NCBI GenBank assembly: GCA_018828125.1
Contig: JAHJWB010000001.1
Coordinates: forward strand, 558,001-622,000
DNA length: 64,000 nt
Origin: Gammaproteobacteria bacterium
GTDB lineage: Bacteria > Pseudomonadota > Gammaproteobacteria > Burkholderiales > Burkholderiaceae_C
Direction: 5' to 3'
Part shown: piece by piece, positions 54,521 to 62,382 of the stretch
Layout of the letters: the number at the start of each line of letters is the position of its first letter
How positions within the stretch are numbered: position 1 is the stretch's first letter
Notes under the pieces: generated by a model
Databases searched by the model: none
What the model saw: only the letters and a program-made list of their open reading frames with translations
Told to the model about the DNA's origin: nothing
Made by a program: the position numbers and the translations under genes

Positions 54521-55305
54521 GGCCGGCTGGCTCCCGCCACCAGCATCGACGGGGGCGCCTGGCGCTGGCCGGTGAGCCAGTTGCACACGCCCTGCAGGTC
54601 ATGGGCAGACTGGGCCTGGGGCGCGAAACTGTGGACGCACATCGCGCGTGCCAGCGCGCGCGGGATGTTCTCGTCTTCGTGCAGCGTGTAGGGAATCAGC
54701 TGTTCGCCCCATTGCTGGCGCAGCGTCTGCAGGGCCTCGCGGTGCGAAATGCGGCGCGGGTCAAAGCGCGTCACCAGCACGCCCTGGTCGGCCGGTGCTG
54801 CGGCGGCCTCGTGCAGCATGGCCTGCACCCCGGCGGGGTCGGCACAGGCGCGGGCAGAGGCCTCCAGTGTCACCAGCACCACATCGGCACAGCGCAGCGC
54901 AGCCCGCGCCAGGGGCGATGGCCACGCGGGCGTGTCCAGCACCACCGTGCAATCGTCGGGTACGTCGAGCAGTTCCAGCTGGTCCAGCAGCCAGCGCGGT
55001 TGCGCCTGCAGTTGCCGGTGCAGGGCTTCGATGGCATCAGGCGGCGCCTTGCCGAAGGGCAGCACGCAGACGCCGTCCGTATTGTCGAAGCCCCCATCGG
55101 CCCACCATTGGCCCGCCGCTGCCAGAGGCGCCCAGCCCAGTGCGCTGGGCTCTTGCATGCCCAGGTGCCTGGCGAGCAGGTTCTGGGCGCACAGTTCCAC
55201 CGCCAGGCAGGGCTGGTCCTGGCGCGCCAGGAGCGTGGCCAGGTGGGCGGCCAGGGTGGTTCGCCCCGATCCACCGAGCGGCGATACGATGGCAATCACG
55301 CGCAT
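54517..55305 (-). CDS. bcsQ: Cellulose biosynthesis ATPase BcsQ (ParA/MinD-like)
   Basis: A 262-residue SIMIBI-class ATPase that helps place the Bcs secretion complex at the pole in relatives. The N-terminus MRVIAIVSPLGGSGRTTLAA is the deviant Walker A, with leucine instead of the signature lysine and arginine instead of the P-loop lysine. Switch II-like VVLDTPAWPS and the later LVTRFDPRR are present. The lost lysines raise doubt about ATP hydrolysis. It lies 25 bp after bcsF and overlaps bcsA by four bases. Identity is by context and fold. Confidence 0.88.
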   Translation of the reverse strand: MRVIAIVSPLGGSGRTTLAAHLATLLARQDQPCLAVELCAQNLLARHLGMQEPSALGWAPLAAAGQWWADGGFDNTDGVCVLPFGKAPPDAIEALHRQLQAQPRWLLDQLELLDVPDDCTVVLDTPAWPSPLARAALRCADVVLVTLEASARACADPAGVQAMLHEAAAAPADQGVLVTRFDPRRISHREALQTLRQQWGEQLIPYTLHEDENIPRALARAMCVHSFAPQAQSAHDLQGVCNWLTGQRQAPPSMLVAGASRP

Positions 55306-55330
55306 GCAGGGTCTCTCTTCATTCGTTCGG

Positions 55331-55504
55331 TCATTCCGCGCGGGGCGGGGTCACTGCGCCGGGGGGCGGCAGCTCAGGGCGGTAGGGCTGCACGCAGCGC
55401 AGCGGCCGGCGCGCGTACCGCAGGCGGCGCAGCACCAGCCAGCAGGGCCAGGCCAGCAGCGCGCCCAGCACGGTGTAGAGCAGCAGCTCCATCAGGATCT
55501 TCAT
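55331..55504 (-). CDS. bcsF: Small membrane protein BcsF
   Basis: A 57-codon gene: MKILMELLLYTVLGALLAWP, then CWLVLRRLRYARRPLRC and a proline-rich end (PYRPELPPPGAVTPPRAE). One N-terminal membrane helix followed by a basic stretch is the layout of E. coli BcsF (63 residues), which recruits BcsE to the membrane. Its ATG overlaps the bcsE stop by four bases, and it precedes bcsQ by 25 bp. Sequence similarity alone is too weak to prove identity; position, length and topology make it likely. Confidence 0.75.
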   Translation of the reverse strand: MKILMELLLYTVLGALLAWPCWLVLRRLRYARRPLRCVQPYRPELPPPGAVTPPRAE

Positions 55505-57327
55505 GCCATGGACCTCGGTGAGGGGCGCGGCACAGTACGCCGCCCAATGGGCCGGTGCTGCACGCCAGGCCCGGCGGCCATGGGCAGCAGCGGGCGGGAT
55601 TCGGTGCCGGGCGCATCGGGCGCCGGGATGGGCGCGCTAGGCAGCGCCGCAGAGACCGGAGCCACCGCCCGCGCCGCCAGCGCAGGGGCCGGTGAAGCGC
55701 TGGGCCGGGGGCTGTCCGCCAGGGCGGCGCTGTAGTCGGGCAGGCCCTTGCGCAGCGATTCCTGCAGGGGCGTCACCATGGCGCGGATGCCGGTGTCCGA
55801 GCTGTCCGTGGCTTCGCTGGAGAACAGCTGGGTCAATGGCAGCGTGAACAGGCGGTTGAGCGCCAGCTCGACGTCGGGTTCGCGGCAGGCGAACAGGAAG
55901 ACGTAGACGCTTTCGTGGTCGGCCGTGAACAGGTCACCGTCGCGCGAGGTGTGGCAGGCGCGCAGGGCGTCGAGGTGGGGGATCTGCGCCAGCACATTCA
56001 GCCGCACCAGGCTGTGCGACAGGCCGATGCCGTGGGTGCGGTCCAGCATGCCGCGCACCAGGGCGCAGAACTGCGCGGGCGGCTGGTAGCCGCGCTCGCG
56101 CGCGGGCATGAAGCTGTCCAGCGCCTCTTCGTAGTCGGGGTGCACCTTGCGCGTGTGGCTCTGGGCGTTGATGTCCTGCAGCAGCTGCAGCAGCCGGGAG
56201 AAGCCCACTTCCTTGTAGACCACGGCGCTCGCGCCCAGTTGCAGCAGGGCCTGCTCGCTGTGCGTGCGCAGCTTGCCCAGGTTCTCGCGCACCACGATCT
56301 TGAGCGTGAGCGGGCGCGCCAGGCGCAACTGGTGCACCAGGCGCGCGCGCGCCTCGAAGTCCGAAGCCTGGCCCGCGTCGATCAGCACCGTGGCGGCCAC
56401 GCTCGCGGCGGCGGCCACTTCCATGTCGGCCAGGCTGTCGACGATGCGCCAGTGGCCAGGCACGCCGCGCTGGCCATCGACCGAGGCGCGTGTGGCGATC
56501 ACCTCCGACTGGTCCACCGCCTCGACCAGCTCGCGCACGGCGCCGCGGGTGCGCGTGCCATCGGCGGCCAGGCGGCCCGATGCGCCGTCGTGCAGCAGGC
56601 CGAAGGCGGTCTGGAAGAGTGCGCCGGCATCGGTGTTCCAGCGCTCCAGGCCCAGGCTCCAGCGGTCGGCCTCGGTGTGCAGCGTGGCGATGTGCATGGA
56701 CATCTGGCACAGGTTGCGCAGCGCAGGCAGCAGCACCTCGGGTTCCAGCGGGGGAAAGAAGCCCAGCACCACGGGGCGCAGCCGCTCGCGGCACAGCGCG
56801 CTGAGCTGGCGGCTCACGCGCGCCAGCTCGGTCACGCTCAGGCCCGTCAGCAGGCCTTGCGCGTCGCAGATGTACAGGGCGTGTTCGTCCTTGAGTCCCG
56901 TGCGCCCGAGCTCTTCCATCAAGGGCGGCAGGCCGTGGCGCCGCACCTCGGCCTGCAGGCCGGGAGAGAGCACCCACAGCCTGAGCCGGCCCGTGCGGCA
57001 GGCTTCGCGCACAGGCGGGCGCAGCAGCAGTTCGTCCGCCCAGGCGATGCCCGATGCCACCAGGGCCACCGGGCCTGCGGCGACGGCATCCTCGATGAGG
57101 GCCGGGAACCACAGCGCGGTGCTGCTGTCGTCGGCCGCCACCAGGGACACCGGCACATGCGGGGGCAACTGCCCCACGCCGTCGGGCAGGCCTTCGATGC
57201 CGATGCGCGTGGGCGCGGCGCCGCCGACCATGTCCTGGTGCGATGGGGGCCGCACGAGCCGGGCAAGGGAGCGCAGCCAACCCGCAGGCGGGGCGGCTTT
57301 TCGCTGGGAGGAAGAGGCGGAGGACAT
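55501..57327 (-). CDS. bcsE: c-di-GMP-binding cellulose regulator BcsE
   Basis: A 608-residue cytoplasmic protein. An N-terminal region of about 200 residues and a degenerate receiver/NTPase-like middle domain precede the C-terminal GIL domain. The I-site-like motif R462-D-G-D465 in CHTSRDGDLFTADHESVYVF is the c-di-GMP contact known from BcsE. The last 90 residues are proline/alanine-rich and probably disordered (SPAPALAARAVAPVSAALPS), longer than in enteric BcsE. It starts 1 nt after the bcsC stop (TGAGATG) and overlaps bcsF by four bases. Confidence 0.92.
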   Translation of the reverse strand: MSSASSSQRKAAPPAGWLRSLARLVRPPSHQDMVGGAAPTRIGIEGLPDGVGQLPPHVPVSLVAADDSSTALWFPALIEDAVAAGPVALVASGIAWADELLLRPPVREACRTGRLRLWVLSPGLQAEVRRHGLPPLMEELGRTGLKDEHALYICDAQGLLTGLSVTELARVSRQLSALCRERLRPVVLGFFPPLEPEVLLPALRNLCQMSMHIATLHTEADRWSLGLERWNTDAGALFQTAFGLLHDGASGRLAADGTRTRGAVRELVEAVDQSEVIATRASVDGQRGVPGHWRIVDSLADMEVAAAASVAATVLIDAGQASDFEARARLVHQLRLARPLTLKIVVRENLGKLRTHSEQALLQLGASAVVYKEVGFSRLLQLLQDINAQSHTRKVHPDYEEALDSFMPARERGYQPPAQFCALVRGMLDRTHGIGLSHSLVRLNVLAQIPHLDALRACHTSRDGDLFTADHESVYVFLFACREPDVELALNRLFTLPLTQLFSSEATDSSDTGIRAMVTPLQESLRKGLPDYSAALADSPRPSASPAPALAARAVAPVSAALPSAPIPAPDAPGTESRPLLPMAAGPGVQHRPIGRRTVPRPSPRSMA

Positions 57328-57328
57328 C

Positions 57329-60300
57329 TCAGAAACTCGAGTAGGGCTGAACGGGGCGCGGCCGGTTCTCCAGCGGCGCGAGCACCGGATCGAAGCGGTA
57401 GCGGCCATAGACCATGAGGTTGGTGGGCGCGTAGTAGGCCGAGCGGTCCAGCTCCAGCTGGGCACCCAGCGCGAGGTTTTTGCTGACCTGGTACTCCAGC
57501 ACGCCGCGGAACGATCGGCCGAAGCCCGAGCCGGAGCTGCCCGTGTACACCGGCACGCTACCGCTTTCGGCCAGGCGCGCGCGCGCCAGCGACTGCAGCA
57601 GCGCGTTCTGCGGGAAGTAGTTGGTGTCGGCACTGCTGCTGCGCGAGACCGAGATCGCACCCCGCGCCAGCCACGTGAACGCCCCCTTGCGGCCGCGCCA
57701 CTCGATGGGCAGGGCCACGGAGGCATAGCTGCGTGGGCTGTAGTAGCCGCCGTGGCCGAAGCTGTACTCGGACAGGTCCTTGCCATAGTGCCAGGCCGAG
57801 AAGGTCACGCCCATGTTCACCAGGCTGTGGCTGTTCTTCCAGACATCGCGGTCCACCGCCACGCGCAATTGGGCGCGGGTGTTGCTCTCCACGTTCTTGC
57901 CCGTGAGGGCCGCCAGGCTCAGGCTCACCGAACTGCTGTAGGGGCCGAAGTCGGTCGACAGGCGCCCGGAAGCGCCCGTGGCCACCACGCCGCCCCACAC
58001 CTGGCCGGTGATGGGGTCGCGCGCGCCGGCATACGACAGCAGGCTGCCCGTGATGGGGCGGCGAAACCCTTCGAGCTTGTAGCCGTAGCGGCCCAGGTCG
58101 CCGGTCCGGGCAATGCCGCCCACCAGGTTGGTCACCGGAAAGCCCACGCCCGTGGTGCCGATGTCCCACTGGAAATCGTCGCCCACGAAGCCGAAGCCCA
58201 GGTTGGTCCCCGAGCCGCGCTGGCGCCGGTAGGCCAGGGGCGAGCCGGGCGGCAAGGCCGCGACCTGGCCGAAATCGAGAATGTCCGAGCCATCGGCCGG
58301 CAGTTCGCCCGCATCGAGCTTGACCCGGTCCACATGCAGAAAATAGTGCCCGTCGTAGCCGCGCGGCATGAAGGCCACCAGGGGCCGCTCCCAGCCGCGT
58401 AGGCTGGAGATGCCGTCTGTGGAGTTCTTGCGCAGCCCCGTGTGGGCGGCCTCGATCCACACCTGGCGGCGCGCCTCGATGGAGTCGATCTCGCCCTGGA
58501 TCTTGGCCACCACAGCCTGGTCGACCGGCAGTGAGAGGGCGTAGCTTTGCTGCAGCACCAGCGGGGGCTCGACCACTGCGGATTCGCTTGGGGCGGGCTC
58601 CGTGGGCGCGCTGGCAGCGCCGCGCGTCTCGAGCGTGAGCGCGCTGCGGAAAAACACCAGCGCCTGCGCATAGTTGCGGTTGGCGCGTTCCAGCCGTGCG
58701 GCATGCAGCAGCACGTCGCTGTCCTGCGGGAAGGCCTGCAGCAGCCTGGCGGACAGGGTACGCGCTTCGTCCATGCGGCCTGCGCGCTGCCAGATGCGCA
58801 GCAGCGCCAGTTGCTGGCCGGCGTCGGCGGGCGGCAGGTGGTCCTGCAGCCACAGCGCCTGCTCGGTGGTGCCCCGGGCATCGCCCAGGCGCGACAGTGC
58901 GTCCGCCAGATTCATGCGGATTTCCAGGCTGTCGGGCTGGGCCTTGGCCAGCGGTGCCAGCAACCGGGCTGCATCGGCGTATTCGCCGGCGGCCATGAGC
59001 AGGCGCGCCTGCGTCTGCGTGCGCTGCTGCGCCGTGGTCGGCGTGTCGGGCAGTTGCAGCGGCTGGCGCGCCAGGCGCAAGGCCTCGCCCAGGTTGCCGG
59101 CCTGGCGCTGCTGCTCGATGAGCCGCTCCCGGTGCGCGGTGTACAGGGCAATCAGCCGTGCCTCCTGCTCCTCGCTCCAGCCGGGCGACTGCAGCAGGGC
59201 GGGCAGGCGGGCGGCCAGGCCCACGTCGTCCAGCGCGCGGTTGAGCAACTGGGCATGGTCGAGCTGCACCTCCGGTGGCAAACCGGGGCTGCGTGCGGCC
59301 AGGCGGTCGAACACGGCCACGCCACGGGCCGGTTGCGTGCGGCGGAACCAGGTGTTGGCCACGGCATACAGCAATTCGGCGTCGTTGCCTGCCGCCTGCT
59401 CGGCCTGGGCCAGCAGGGCCTGTGCGTCGGCCGCGTCACGGCTGGCGCCGGCCCGTGCGACCAGCGACTTGACCGTGGAGCGCTGCACCAGCGCCCGCAT
59501 GGGATCGGTCTGTTCTGCGGCAGGGATTTGTGCCAGGTCGGCGAGGGCGCCCGGGTCGTTGTCCACGGCCGAGCGGATCAGTGCGCGTGCATAGTGCATG
59601 GCGCTGCGGTCCGCGCTGGCTGTGGTGGCCCGCGCGATGCCTTCGTCCATCACGCTCAGTGCCTCGCGCGGCAGGTTCAGCCGCAGGTACAGGCGGGCCA
59701 GGCGGTGGCGCAGCCAGGCATCGCCCGGCGTGAGCACGATGGCCGACTCCAGCGTGCGCATGGCAGCGCTCAGGCGCTGGGCCTGCATGTGCCCGTCGGC
59801 CTGTGCCACCAGGATGTCGGCCTGCGTGCCCACCAGCTTCTCGCCCAGGGCTGTGTCGCTGGCAGAGGCCTTTTCCAGCAGCACCAGGGCCTCGCCCGAG
59901 CGGCCTGTGCGCGCGTAGAGACCGGCCAGGCCCTTGAGGGCCGAGCTGCTGTTGGCTTCGGCCTTGAGCGCGCTCTGGTACAGGGCTTCGGCCTGGGTGC
60001 GATCGCCTTGCAGGTCGCGGATGCTGGCCAGTGTGGTCAGTGCCTCGGCATTGTTCGGCTGCATGGACAGGGCCCGGCCTGCGAGGTCGGCGGCCGTGGC
60101 CAGTTCGTTCTTCTCCAGCGCCACGTCGGCCTGGCGCAAAAAGCCCCAGAACCGGGAGGTGGCTTGCAGGTCCCTCCACTTGCCCTGACGCGTGAGCGCG
60201 AAGGCCTGGCCGAACAGGTCCTGGGCCTCTCCATGCTGGCCCTGGCGCAGGCGGATCATGCCCAGGTTGCCCAGGCTCTCGCCATCGCCGGGGCGCAGCG

Positions 60301-61225
60301 CGAGCACGGTTTGCAACTGCTCCTCGGCGCGTTCGGTGTTGCCCTGGTCGAGTGCCAGGCGCGCAGCATTGCGCGCGATGTTGGCCGGGTCGCGGGCTGC
60401 GCGCTCCGCGCGTTCCACGGCCTGCTGCATGGCGGCCAGGCGGTCGACCATGGCCTGGTCGCCCGGGTAGCGCTGCAGGAAGCTGCGCACGCGCGGCAGG
60501 TTGGCCGCGGTGTTGGGCAGGCGGTCCACGGCGCGGCGCCACAGGTCCTGCAACTGCTGGGCATTCACGTCGGGCTGCTTGGCCAGCGCTTCGATCTCCT
60601 GCACCACGGCGCTGGGGTTCTCGCCGCCGTGCATGCGCATTTCGAGCTGCGCCAGGCGGTAGCGCGACTCGCCCGTGTCCTGGTAGAGCTTGCCCAGCTG
60701 GCGCACGGACTCGCCGCCGCCCTTGGCGCCCGAGCCCAGGATCTGGTGGTACTCGAGGGCCAGGCCGCCGAGTTCGGGTGGGCCGGCGGGAAACAGCTCG
60801 CGCGCCAGGTCCGCGGCCTCGGCCTTTCGGCCGGCGCGCGCCATCAGGCGCATCTGCGAGAGCTTTTCACGGTCGGGGCCGTACACGCGCACCAGGGTCT
60901 CGAGTTCCTGGGTCACCTTGTTCTGGGGGTGGCGGGTGCGCAGCGTCTCCAGGATGCGCTTGGCCTCGTCGGTCTTCTTCTCGCGCAGCGCCAGGTCACC
61001 GAGGGTGCCCAGGCCCTGGGGGGAGTAGGGGTCCATGGCCAGCAGCTTGTCGACCAGTTGGCGCGCCATGTCGGGGCGGTTCTTGGACGACCACAGGCGT
61101 GCGCCGCTGAGCAGCTCGGCCTCGATGGCGGGCGGCGCACTGGCCAGCACGCCGTGGCTGGCCGGAAGGCAGGCGGCGGCCAGCAAGGTGAGCGAGGGCA
61201 GCCACTGGCGGGTCCGGCGGGGCAT
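57329..61225 (-). CDS. bcsC: Cellulose export outer-membrane protein BcsC
   Basis: A 1298-residue export protein. The signal peptide (WLPSLTLLAAACLPASHGVL) is followed by about 900 residues of TPR repeats (for example ALDQGNTERAEEQLQTVLAL and LARLYLRLNLPREALSVMDE). The C-terminal 330 residues form an outer-membrane beta-barrel, with FMPRGYDGHYFLHVDRV at its start and a final phenylalanine. It carries the glucan through the periplasm and outer membrane. It starts 5 bp after bcsZ. Start 61225 was chosen because upstream in-frame codons run through bcsZ. Confidence 0.96.
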   Translation of the reverse strand: MPRRTRQWLPSLTLLAAACLPASHGVLASAPPAIEAELLSGARLWSSKNRPDMARQLVDKLLAMDPYSPQGLGTLGDLALREKKTDEAKRILETLRTRHPQNKVTQELETLVRVYGPDREKLSQMRLMARAGRKAEAADLARELFPAGPPELGGLALEYHQILGSGAKGGGESVRQLGKLYQDTGESRYRLAQLEMRMHGGENPSAVVQEIEALAKQPDVNAQQLQDLWRRAVDRLPNTAANLPRVRSFLQRYPGDQAMVDRLAAMQQAVERAERAARDPANIARNAARLALDQGNTERAEEQLQTVLALRPGDGESLGNLGMIRLRQGQHGEAQDLFGQAFALTRQGKWRDLQATSRFWGFLRQADVALEKNELATAADLAGRALSMQPNNAEALTTLASIRDLQGDRTQAEALYQSALKAEANSSSALKGLAGLYARTGRSGEALVLLEKASASDTALGEKLVGTQADILVAQADGHMQAQRLSAAMRTLESAIVLTPGDAWLRHRLARLYLRLNLPREALSVMDEGIARATTASADRSAMHYARALIRSAVDNDPGALADLAQIPAAEQTDPMRALVQRSTVKSLVARAGASRDAADAQALLAQAEQAAGNDAELLYAVANTWFRRTQPARGVAVFDRLAARSPGLPPEVQLDHAQLLNRALDDVGLAARLPALLQSPGWSEEQEARLIALYTAHRERLIEQQRQAGNLGEALRLARQPLQLPDTPTTAQQRTQTQARLLMAAGEYADAARLLAPLAKAQPDSLEIRMNLADALSRLGDARGTTEQALWLQDHLPPADAGQQLALLRIWQRAGRMDEARTLSARLLQAFPQDSDVLLHAARLERANRNYAQALVFFRSALTLETRGAASAPTEPAPSESAVVEPPLVLQQSYALSLPVDQAVVAKIQGEIDSIEARRQVWIEAAHTGLRKNSTDGISSLRGWERPLVAFMPRGYDGHYFLHVDRVKLDAGELPADGSDILDFGQVAALPPGSPLAYRRQRGSGTNLGFGFVGDDFQWDIGTTGVGFPVTNLVGGIARTGDLGRYGYKLEGFRRPITGSLLSYAGARDPITGQVWGGVVATGASGRLSTDFGPYSSSVSLSLAALTGKNVESNTRAQLRVAVDRDVWKNSHSLVNMGVTFSAWHYGKDLSEYSFGHGGYYSPRSYASVALPIEWRGRKGAFTWLARGAISVSRSSSADTNYFPQNALLQSLARARLAESGSVPVYTGSSGSGFGRSFRGVLEYQVSKNLALGAQLELDRSAYYAPTNLMVYGRYRFDPVLAPLENRPRPVQPYSSF

Positions 61226-61230
61226 TGGGG

Positions 61231-62382
61231 TCACGGTTTCCACCGCGCGATGAGCTGGCCCGCCGCCGTGAAGCGGTACTGGCCATCGAATGCGCCCTGA
61301 CCGAAGAGGGCCAGCACCTGTTCGTAGTAGGCCGTGGGCCGCAGGGGCCGCGCTTCCAGGCGCATGCGCTGGGCTTGCAGGGCCTTGTCGTCGCCCGCGG
61401 CGCGCAGGAAGGGCAGCATCGCGGCCGAAAAGCCCGAGGGCGCAGGGCCCGAGGCCTGCCCGGTCAGGATGTCGATGGATTCGGGTGGATAGCCCTGGTC
61501 GCGCACGTAGCGGGCCATGGGCGCCAGGGTGTCGAGCAGCGCCTTGTGGCCCGGTGCGTCGGCGTGCATCATGCCGGCCCACAGGTAGACGCGGATGGCG
61601 TTGTAGGTGCCATGGCCTTTCTCTTTGCCCTCGGTGTCGACGAGGAAACCCTGTTTGGCGTCGTACACCGTCCAGTCGGGCGTGAAGCCCTTTGGCGACG
61701 AACCGCGGATGACCTTGAGCGAGCTGTCCACCAGCAGCTTCCACTGCGGGTCGGCGTCACCCGCCGCCAGCCAGTGCATCAGGTGCATGGGCATGTAGCT
61801 TGGGTTCAGGCGCCAGCGGCCATTGGGCTGCACAAAGCCCTTGGGTGCGGGCAGCAGGGTGGGGCCCAGGCCCGGGATGTCGGCGGTCTCCTCGCGCAGC
61901 ACGCGCGCCGCCAGCAGGGCCGACAGGGCGCGGTAGCTGCGCTCGTTCCACAGGCGCCCGGCTTCGCCCAGGGCGTAGGCGATCCACAGGTCGGCATCGG
62001 AGGCGGCGTTGGCGTCGATCACGCCCCAGGTGCCGTCGGGCCGCTTGCCCCAGAGCCAGGCAGGCAGCCGCGCAGTCATGTCGCCAGCGCACAGGTTGTT
62101 CTCGGTCCAGCGCAGCAGCTTGTCGAACATGGGCCGGTCATTGGCCACCAGCGCGAAGAACAGCGCATAGCCCTGGCCTTCGGAGTAGGTCTGGCCACCC
62201 CCGTCGTCGTCGGAGACCACGCGGCCACCTTCATTGATGAACTGGGCCTTGAAGGCATCCCAGGCGGGCCAAACCGCGCGGCCGGCGCCCGCCTGCTGGG
62301 CCAGAGCGGCCGGCAGGCAGGACAGCAGTGCGGCACCGGCTGTGGCCTGCAGCGCCGTGCGGCGTCGAAGGGAATCAGTCAT
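61231..62382 (-). CDS. bcsZ: Periplasmic endo-1,4-beta-glucanase BcsZ (GH8)
   Basis: A 383-residue cellulase of family GH8. The N-terminus MTDSLRRRTALQATAGAALL has a twin-arginine-like or Sec signal ending ALAQQ. Catalytic E68 lies in GQTYSEGQGYAL. DADLWIAYAL (129-138) and the later TPDWTVYDAKQG (about 234-245) supply further active-site acids. It trims cellulose during export and is needed for normal product. Its start overlaps the bcsB stop by eight bases (ATGACTGA) and it precedes bcsC by 5 bp. Confidence 0.96.
   Translation of the reverse strand: MTDSLRRRTALQATAGAALLSCLPAALAQQAGAGRAVWPAWDAFKAQFINEGGRVVSDDDGGGQTYSEGQGYALFFALVANDRPMFDKLLRWTENNLCAGDMTARLPAWLWGKRPDGTWGVIDANAASDADLWIAYALGEAGRLWNERSYRALSALLAARVLREETADIPGLGPTLLPAPKGFVQPNGRWRLNPSYMPMHLMHWLAAGDADPQWKLLVDSSLKVIRGSSPKGFTPDWTVYDAKQGFLVDTEGKEKGHGTYNAIRVYLWAGMMHADAPGHKALLDTLAPMARYVRDQGYPPESIDILTGQASGPAPSGFSAAMLPFLRAAGDDKALQAQRMRLEARPLRPTAYYEQVLALFGQGAFDGQYRFTAAGQLIARWKP

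Noticed and set aside
52028..54691. An 887-codon open frame on the plus strand opposite bcsA and bcsQ
   Set aside because: It lies wholly antisense to genes with every cellulose synthase motif. Its translation is rich in His, Gln, Ala and Gly, as expected of an antisense frame in GC-rich DNA, and no domain is recognisable.
58547..61300. A 917-codon open frame on the plus strand opposite bcsC
   Set aside because: It is antisense to the TPR region of BcsC. Its long length results from high GC and biased third positions, and it has no ribosome binding site or known domain.
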